From Sipunculus nudus (taxonomy: Eukaryota; Annelida; Sipuncula; Golfingiida; Sipunculidae): 64,000 nucleotides of DNA. The stretch spans positions 49,815,558-49,879,557 of the forward strand of contig CM049310.1 in assembly GCA_026874595.1 (NCBI GenBank), read 5' to 3'. The position numbers and the translations under genes are program-made. The notes under the pieces were generated by a model. It searched no databases and was not told where the DNA came from. It worked only from the letters and a program-made list of their open reading frames with translations. Shown here in pieces: positions 47,001 to 57,800 of the stretch; the stretch's first letter is position 1, and the number at the start of each line of letters is the position of its first letter.

Positions 47001-50000
47001 ATCCGCCAAAACAGAGTTTCGCGGATACTATGTTTTCAGCCCACCGCCGCTGCATAGGTGTCCGGAGAACTCCTCCGTAACCGCTGGGCGGAATTTTACA
47101 AAACCCGGGATTATGTTTGGGTCACATGTGAACTGCTGCGCCCCGATTTTGTTTTGACCTCTGACCTTTCCTCTGTGCTCTGCGTCCGTTTGTGCGTCTG
47201 TTTCCACACATAAACCCACATATCTCGGGAACCATTTGACCGATCAGGAAAATTTTTTTGGACAAATGTAGCCCTTGGAGAGCTTTATAACATACACAAA
47301 AATGGTGGCGCCACCTGCAACCATGTTTGCACAGTGTCCATCTGTTCGTCTGCCTTGGGTTAAAATCACTCATATCTCTGCAGTGACTTGACTAATTCAC
47401 CTGAAATTCGTATGCGTATACATCCTGGATAGCTTTTCTGATTTTATGACAGGTGGCGCCACTTACATTCACGTTTATGCTGCAGACATCCAAGCTCATA
47501 TCTCGGGAACCGTTTGACCGATTGGGCCAAAATTTTGCATGTGTATAGATCTCACATAGCTCTTTACCATACGCAAAACTGGAGGCGCCACCTGCAGCCA
47601 TTTTTGCACAGCCCCCATCTGTTTGTCTGCCATGGGATAAAATCACTCATATCTCGGCAGTGGTTTGACATATCTGCCTAAAATTTTGCAGGTTTATACA
47701 TCCCCGACAGCTCTCTTGATTTTATGACAGATGGCGCCACCTGCATTCTAGTTTATGCAGCAGACATCCAAGCTCATATCTTGGGAACCGTTTGACTGAT
47801 TGGGCCAATGTTTTGCATGTGTATAGTTCTCACATAGCTCTTTATCATACGCAAAACTGGTGGCGCCACCTGCAACCATTTTTGCTCAGCGTCCATCTGT
47901 TTGTCTGCCACGGGCTAAAATCACTCATATACATGTAGTGGTTTGACTTATCTGCCTTAAATTTTGCATATGTATACAACTTGGACGGCTTTCTGTTTTT
48001 TTTGGTAGGGGGGGCAACCTACATATACAATTTGGCTGCAGACATCCATGCTAATATGCAACACTTCACTCTATTTCCCCTTGCCACTCAATCCATGCCT
48101 CACTTCACCCGTTCCACTCTAATTTAGGTGGATACACGTAGTCGCTTGTCGACTACCTGTATTCTAGTTATATTTTTGACTTCAAAAACCCAATTAACAT
48201 CACAAGAGTGCATAATTCTGCCATCATGTGTCTTGTAACTTCTGACTTCACTATATAGGTGCAAATTTTGCCAAAAAAAACAAAATCTTGTAAGATATTA
48301 TATTGATTTACATTTCAATTGAGTTCATCAAAATTTATCATATTTCTGGTAAATAATTGCTTAACATCACAAAGAAGTCTCATGACTTAGAGCTCAATAA
48401 ATAGTTATAGTGAGTTGGTGACAGTCCAACAAATAATTCCCTGGTAACAACACAAAAAGTTAATGAAAGATGGACATAACCCATGACATAATACAATAGC
48501 TTAGATGGGTGTACAAAACACAGTGACAATAGGCAATGCTGTCATTCTGCAGTGACCAAATTATTCTTAATTTTTCGTCCGTCCAAGGGGAAAGACATTA
48601 ACCTAGTTTTGCCTTTCTGCAGGAAAATTTGCATTTCCTTCAAATAACACCATGAATTCAAGATGCAATGCCATTTGGCATATCTGTAATTGTGCTGCCC
48701 ACTGTCATACATGGGTATTAATTCAGCCACACAAGTTGAAAATTTGTATTTATTTACTTAAGTCATAATGCATGTCCCTTTGCTTTTTGTTCTTTCTAAT
48801 CATAAGCTAATCTTTTTTATGCTTGTACTGTTTGGAGAAAAAAGGATTTATCTATATTCTTTGAAAACTTACATTCTAATATTTTTCTTTCACTGTTGGT
48901 AAGGACGTGTTCTGAAAGTGATTTACCTGTAACTCATTTCTTTGATTTATTCATTTTATCATTTTTTTTGGTGGAGGTAACCATCTCCATTTTTTTCAAA
49001 TGCTGGTTTAACCAAGTATTATGTACATCTGCAGAATTTCCATACCAGTTTAAGACTAAGTGACAGGGTGAAACGCACAATTTTCCTGCCGTCTACCAGG
49101 CTCTGTGTACCACACCTGCATGTCCTTGGTGTGTAACACTGAGGAACCCCTAAAAGGTGCACTTGTTTGTGAGTGAAATACAAACATGGGGTACAGTCTT
49201 CCCATTAAGCCTGCAAAGCTCTCACCCTGGTCAGGGGCCAACCGTGATAAATCTCTACCCCTAGACCACGGGATGCAGTTTTTTTTTTTGGTCATGTATG
49301 CTGCAACTGGGAAACAGCAAGAGCAGAGAGCATGGAATACAAACATGGGGTACAGTCTTCCCATTAAGCCTGCAAAGCTCTCACCCTGGTCAGGGGCCAA
49401 ACGTGATAAATCTCTACCCCTAGACCACAGGATGCAGTTTTTTTTTGGTCATGTAAGCTGCGACTGGGAAACAGCAAGAGCAGAGAGCTGGAGAACTGTG
49501 TAGAGGTGGACTGGAGGAACTGGAGAGCAAGTGAACGATTTCTATACCAATTATCATGGGTAACCCTACTAATTGCCAAATTAAATATGTCCCTCTAAAA
49601 TTTAAACTAAAGCTTATCTGAGAAAATAAAATTCTTTAATGGTTTAAACAGGCAGCACTTCTGATGGGGATATCAAAATCAATGTGGTTCTGATAATGGT
49701 AAAACATAGCAAAGGTATTCTCATTAGCACAATATTCCTACTTCCCATTATATCAGCTTTGTCATGGTTGGTTTGATCATACACTCCACAAAATCTCCAA
49801 GTGAACACTCATATTTGTATATGCTCATATCAATAAAATCATATGATTCTATACAATGCCAGAAAAAAGTGATCTGCTCATGATAATTTCCTGATCTGAT
49901 AAAATTCATGTCTCATATGAAACCTTCAAGTACAGGAAAACTTGTTGTATTGAGCTAGCTTCAAATCGAACAACCAACTTGTGCTGAAGTTTCATGCTCC

Positions 50001-51771
50001 AAGTTTGAAGTGAAGTTATCACCTTATAAATCCTGCTTGTGTTGAACCTAAGATAAGCTTAAGCTTTTTTTTGTAAAACCCTTTGACTTTGACCCATCAA
50101 GGTATAGTAATGTAAAAATATGTCAAATATGCAGAAATGATACCAAACCTAACATACTTTTAACACTTTATGTGGTAGTGATGAATATTTTGATAATAAC
50201 TGTGGCAATTTTTTCTGCCCCAACTCCATGCTTACCTGGAGACCAGGCCAAAATGCAAGCAGAGCATCCATGAAGTTGCGAGAGTTGGTGAGGGGGCGGT
50301 GCATGTGGACATCCACCAACATAGGGCCCTGCTTAACATACTTCCCAATGGCCTGGTAATGCTATGTCAAGTAAAACAAAAGTAATTAAAACATGTATAA
50401 GGCTGTTTAGATATAACTGTTGTCTTTTGATCACTTAAATATTTACTCAGCCATAACAAGAGACATTTGGCCCATGATGTTCAGCTAGACATGATGACAC
50501 ATATTTATCAATGATCATACTGATCAAGAAAATATCACAGGTAAATTACATCATTATTTCAGCTGCACAGGATGGCACTCTGTATATAATGTTACAGGCC
50601 CAGGTAAATTTTATCATTACTTCAGCTCTGTAAGATGGCATTGTGTTTATGTCACAGGTCCCTGGTTAATTTTATCAATACTTCAGCTCTGTAAGATGGC
50701 AATGTGTATAAATGTCACATGCCCCTGATTAATTTTGTCATTACTTCCACTCCATAGATTGGCATTTTGTCTGAAAAGTCATGGGCCCCAGGAAAATTAT
50801 CATTCCTTAACCAGGAAGTCTATATGCCAGAGGACTGACTGAAACAAACAGACACATGGGTCAAGAATTATCTACTGAAAACAACAACCAATACACTGCA
50901 GAAGAGATGCTTATATATTTGGTTTGGCTTTGTTGACAAGATATTTTCTAGCAAAATTAATGTACCACTGTAAGATGGTTGATGTAAATATCATTACACA
51001 TAATAGTTTACCTTATTAAATCTGTCAAGGTAGGTATCATCCCCGAGCAGAATATAGGCCTTAAGTAGATATTCATAGTATGAATCAACCCCAGCACCAA
51101 CTCCACTCTCTGTGAAATAAAAACATCATACAGTGGGGCCTGCCAAAAGACCACCTGTCTAATAAGACCATCTGTCTATTAAGACCACTCTACCAAAAGC
51201 ATTCACATTGGTTATAACTGACCTGTCTAATAAGACCACCTGTGAATTAAAACCACTTTTGGCCAGTCCCACAGGTGGTCTTATTTCACAGGTTTCACTG
51301 TAAATCACAACATGCTCATTGTATAAATTGCCCAAAGCTTTTGGTCAATCTTAAGTGAAATAAAACTGTTGCAGTACATCAATCTTGATCTTCAGAGAAA
51401 AATTATAAAGGTACAGCAACATTTAACCAGAATGTCAATGTGTGCTCATCAGCAAACCCAACAACATAAATTATGCAATTTTCGCCAAGTGTATATCATG
51501 AAATTTTCATCACATTAAGTTGGTAACACCCTTTGCCCAACCTGCAGTTCAAAATTCAGTGTTTAAAGGTGAGTCCAAGCCCAATCAGATCGAACAAGAC
51601 GACTCGAAATCAGTCAAGAAATAAAGTAGAAGGGGCATTTTTTTGTGATTTTGAAAACTTTGAATAAATTTGTATAACCAATGCATTAAAAAAATTTGGC
51701 ACATATCTGTTTGAAAACGGGAAATGTCTGGAATAAGATTTCAACATTTCAAATGCTCATGTACTTGCTCG

Positions 51772-51843
<72 letters not shown>

Positions 51844-54800
51844 TAAACACACACTTGGTATAGATATCCCTGACAAAGGTAACAATTTAGCCACAGTATG
51901 TATGTAGCTTATTTAAGAACTAACCTCTTCTGACCCAGTCCCCATTATGAATATTAATTACTGTCCCGACAAGGTCACTCCCTCGATGTCTCTGTTTCCA
52001 TAAAATATCCATGGCTCTTCTGGCTTTTGTCTGCAATGAGAATGAACATATATTTTATATGAAGAAATTGCATTGGGAAACATATTTTAAGTATGAGAAG
52101 GGTGGTGACTTGATGCTCACATGCTCCATATCATGGAATAAAGGCTAAATGCGGTGTTATTAATCCATAGCTTGTAGTACAGGTTTACACTTAAATGCTT
52201 TTGCGTTTACAAAGGATACTTTGGTTGCTTTTTGTTCACAAGGGTTTTAAATACACAATATTTATGAAAGAAATTGATCACAAATATGTAAAACCCTCCT
52301 AAACACTGCAAAAGTACAAAATTTGCCCGTCGTGCATCTGGTGACCTCTGACCTCATTAAAAATGCAAGAATTTTATTGAGAAGGTAATTCAGGTGAGAA
52401 ACTCTAAGTAAATTTGTATATTGAAATTCATGAAGTCAATAAGAAATAGAGGACAATTATAACAGATAACCAGGTTTAATAAATCAAAATTTTTTCCCTA
52501 AAATGAACTTAAACAATGAGAAGATTAGACAATATGGTCATTTGATATTTACCTCAAATATAGGGTCTCCTGTCAGACGAGTCAGGGCTGCAAACTCAAG
52601 AATCATCGTGCCGGCACAGGAAGTACATGTATCTCGCTCTGTACCGGTCCGGGATATCCCCTGGTTTATACCATGTCGTAAATTTACCTGTATAGACACC
52701 AAAGGCAATCAAACAGCTGATCCAAGAAATAGCATTATAACAAACAGGACTTAATCCTTCACATCTGAAACCAGCATAGAAGAACATTCAATAATTAAAA
52801 TAACTAATGAAAATATTTTAGTTTTTACAAATATGCTGATTTTCTTTTTGCACATACACTAAGAGTTTATTACTGATTTTGTGATCTCGTTTTTTTTTTC
52901 TGAAGCTTTAAATTCTCACATTAAACATATACAGCACCATGAAAAATCCAAAGCATGGTGACAGTAATCAGTACAAGATTCATACTTTGAACTGTTCAAT
53001 ATCATTTCATGTAAAAATTTCATGACTATTTGATGTGTTTTGAATAAAAAACCTCAGTATAAATTATAATAATAACTAATTTGACAGATTTGGCAGGCAT
53101 AATATGAAAATTCTGAAGAAAAATAATTCCAAACTGCCCCAATAAAATTTCACGGGTTAAGAATATATTCACAAACTAGAATATGGGTAGTCGACAAGCG
53201 ACTACATGTATCCGCCTAAATCAGAGTGGAACGGGTGAAGTGAGGCATGGATTGAGTGGCAAGGGGAAATAGAGTGAAGTGTTGCATATAAGCATGGATG
53301 TCTGCAGCCAAATGGTGTATGTAGGTTGCGCCAACTACCACAAAATCCAGAAAGCTGTCCAAGTTGTATACATATGCAAAATTTGAGGCAGACAAGTCAA
53401 ACCACTACATGTTTATGAGTGATTTTAGCCCATGGCAGACAAACAGATGGACGCTGTGCAAAAATGGTTGAAGGTGGCACCACCAGTTTTGCGTATGATA
53501 AAGAGCTATGTGAGAACTATATACATGCAAAACTTTGGCCCAATCGGTCAAACGGTTCCCAAGATATGAGCTTGGATGTCTGCTGCATAAACTAGAATGC
53601 AGGTGCCGCCACCTGTCATAAAATCAAGAGAGCTGTCGGAGATGTATAAACCTGCAAAATTTTAGGCAGATATGTCAAACCACTGCTGACATATGAGTGA
53701 TTTTATCCCATGGCAGACAAACAGACGTGAGCTGTGCAAAAATGGCTACAGGTGGCGCACAAGTTTTGCGTATGATAAAGAGCTATGTGAGATCTGTACA
53801 CATGCAAAATTTTGGCCCAATCGAGATATGAGCTTGGATGTCTGCAGCGTAAACGTGAATGTAGGTGGCGCCACCTGTCATAAAATCAGAAAAGCTATCC
53901 AGGATGTATACGCATGCCGAATTTCAGGTGAATTAGTCAAGTCACTGCAGAGATATGAATTATTTTAACCCAAGGCAGACAAACAGATGGACACTGTGCA
54001 AACATGGTTGCAGGTGGCGCCACCATTTTTTGTGTATGTTATACTGCTCTCCAAGGGCTACATTTGTGCAAAAAAATTTTCCTGATCGGTCAAATGGTTC
54101 CCGAGATATGTGGGTTCATGTGTGGAAACAGACGCACAAACGGACGCAGAGCGCAGAGGAAAGGTCAGAGGTCAAAACAAAATCGGGGCGCAGCAGTTCA
54201 CATGTGACCCGAACATAATCCCGGGTTTCGTCAAATTCCGCCCAGCGGTTACGGAGGAGTTCTCCGGACACCTACGCAGCGGCGGCGGCGTTGGGCTGAA
54301 AACATAGTATCCGCAAAACTCTGTTTTGGCGGATACAATTAAATGACTTTAAGTACTTAAATTTCAAATTGCAAATTCCATGACTTTTTATCCCTATTCT
54401 GCTCAGAATAATTCAGATTTCAGACGAATTGTGACAACCTTTATATTTATATAACATGTAATATCCCACTCAGTTCTAAATGTATTTTCCCAAATTTTCA
54501 AAAATAACGACAAAGATGGATTTGCTTTAGATTAACAGAAATCTTGGGAACTCTTCTAAAGATGAAATATGTTGGAGTTCAGAAAATCTAGAAAAATAAG
54601 TGTGAATCTGCAGTACTGAGTGACCCTCTGAGCAGTAAAGGATGTATAAACTATGATAAATAATGGTACATATAAAGCCATCATATACTGACCCTTGGGA
54701 AAGGAATGCCTGTAGTGGTATTAAATGCTGGCAGGAGTCTTATGCCCAGCTCCCGTGCCTTCTCCAATAGTTCATCCTGATACCATAGCAGGGCCTTTTT

Positions 54801-57800
54801 CTTAAGTTTTAAATATTTGGCAAGGACATGGCCCCCTAATAAACCTCTGAAAAACATAGAAATATATGGTATATTCTCACCTGTGCTGAAATCAGCCTGG
54901 TTTTTTTTACAAACATGCAAACAACCATCCAAAATGTAATCATTTTTGTGAGCCATATAACCTGCACAAAAAAACTGGTATGTATAGAAAAAACTATAAA
55001 ATAATAATACTTCACAAAAAAAAATAAAAAAGACTGTTGAATTCTTCTGAATGTAGTGTAAAATAGTTAGTGTTGATGAGCCATGTGTCAATACAAAGAA
55101 AGTCAGAAATGACGAATATCATTTAAGTAACTCATCTGTCAATTAGTTATGTAAGCTTATAGACACATGCTTTCCAAAATTGTTGACTTCACCAACTCTC
55201 ATTAAAGTTTTAAGGGGCATGCACACACTGACAAACACACAAAATCACTGACACATGAACACATCCTCAGTATCATAAATGAGAATATATCTTACCCTAA
55301 CATCCTGATATTAGTTTCAAATACTGATACAACAATATCTTGGTCTAACGATACATCTCGAATAACTAGCCGCACAGCTTTTTCAAATTCTTCCAATTCA
55401 CCTAGCACCTACAAACATCCATATTATAATTCATTCAATATGTGAAAGCAAACTTTCAAGACCTGAGTAAGCATTGAAGTCTGACAACTCATATAGTTCT
55501 AATGAAAACATTTAACATAAATTGACAAAGCACTGTAAACGTGCATAATATGCCGGCCTTATGTTCTCTGACCTCATTAAATATGCATGGATTTTGCCTA
55601 TAATCAAACTGGGATGAGATAATCTACTGGTTAGTAGTTATGTTGAGTTTCATGTAAATCCATCAATGCCCCAGTCAGTTATTGCAGAGACCCTAGACGT
55701 TAATGGATGGACGAATGGTATACCATAATACGTCCTGTATAAATGAGTGTATAAAAATAAGTTATATCTTTAAAAAGATTTTCTTTGTATCTTGTAAGCT
55801 TCTTTGCATATCATTTGAAATTGCTATATGTCTAGCTCAAATGTAACATGAAACTGAGATTAAACAGGACAAGTTTGGATAACAAATATAAGATAAATTA
55901 AGTTTAAGTGATATAAAATTTTACATACTGGTAGGCTTTTTTTTAAATCAAGATCTTTTCTTTTAAATTTATCATCAACCAAATGACAAAACATTTGTTG
56001 AAAAATATCATTTTAAATGTGGAGTATTACAGTTTTTGCTGAAACTGCTATTTGCAAACAATAACTGATAAATCTTTAAAAATATACTCACCACTAATGA
56101 ATCTAAAGTATCCACTAAAGTTAAAGAGAAACTGCAAAAGAAAAGTATTCACTTTATATTACAGGCAAATATACATGTATAAGATGCACAGAAATCTTAA
56201 TTTATTATTTAACAGCAAAATCATTTGTTCAGAATAAATTCACATCAAACAAAAGAAAGGCTTTTACATTTTTGTAAAGGTATTAAATACGAAGTGCAAA
56301 AGAAATATTACCTATCAATATATCATTTGTAAAATACAAAATATACATTTACATAAATTTAGTTTTGATCAATTACAGATGCACACCAGTCAAGTGAGGG
56401 CACGTTTGCAATTAGAGGTAGGTGTCACCAGAAGTAATAACATATTGCCATTACCGTGTCATAACACAATAAATATTAATTGAACAGCTATTTCTTATTC
56501 TGTAAAATATATAATGCCTGTCCTGATTTAATCTGCTGTCATCAACACCTGGGCCAAGGCAAATTGTAATACAGATGGCGTAACACCTGTTACATAATTC
56601 CGAGCTAATTATAGCCAGGTTAAATGGTGTGTCCTTGTGACAGTCTTATTGTATTTGATTCAATATTATTTAAGGGTAGACAGGTATTTGATATATAATT
56701 TAAAATGCTTATAAAAATAAATGTTTTATTGGCGTGTCTTTTATGTTACAAAAAATACAGCCTTGAGAAACTTAAATAGTTCCACTAAGAGTTGCAAAAT
56801 TTCAATTTAATTAATAATTCTGAATTGAACATTGCAGACATATATATCAACATTCAAATAGCTAATTTATCCCAGTATGAATTTGACATCCAGTTAATCA
56901 ATGGACAGCTCCACATACAGCCCAGATAGAATTATCATTCACATACTGTGTTTGGCTTCATATTCGCGAGTCTGAAATTTCGCGATTTCTCCATTTTTAA
57001 TGTTTCGCGAGGGTGTCATTTTCGCGATCTCACCAGAACCTATATCAAATCTTTGGTAAAGCCATTGCTGTGTTTATTATAATTTGAGAATAATTCAGGA
57101 GCTTGTGATATTCTCCTCATATAAGGATGGGGCCCGTACACACAGCACAGGTTCTTTAGTTCAAATTTAAGGGAATGTTTTCCCTATACCTGCATGGATG
57201 TAACTTATATTAAGATTTCTCACTGTTCTAACCTATTCCTATTCAAGGATTGGCTACACTTAATCAGAAGGACACACTCAATTGGCCAATTATTCCCGAG
57301 GGTGTCATTTTCGTGATTATTTCCCATTCGCGTATATCGTGAAATTAAAACCCTGGCGAACAAAAAGGCAACCACAGTATGCTGACAATAACTCAAAGAG
57401 GGGCCTTGCACAGTCAATGTGCCCAGGATATGACAGTTATATAAAATGCTCCAGCCCATCTGTCTTATGAACAACACTCTGACAGTACATCAATGCCTAT
57501 ACTTAAACAAAACACAGTCAACTATCTTGATACATATCCTATGTTCCCAAAATCCTGGTTCAGTTCAAATGCATTTGGTTATCTCAATCTACTTGCAGGT
57601 CTACAATGTAGTCTAAAAATACCATAACCCTTATTTAGTGTTTAGTAACTTGATTATTATTAATAATAAAAAACAAAAATGGCATTGATACTGCTAAACT
57701 TGTAGTGGTAAGTTTCCATGTTACTACACACTGTGCAATGTAATGCTGTGGCTGGATTCATTATTTCTTTCTAATTCTAGACCAGCAAAGATTTTTCAGT

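Noticed and set aside
53693-54307. Overlapping plus-strand ORFs of 65-91 codons
   Set aside because: The same ORFs occur inverted in the other Helentron-like copy; they lack motifs and shift frame between copies.
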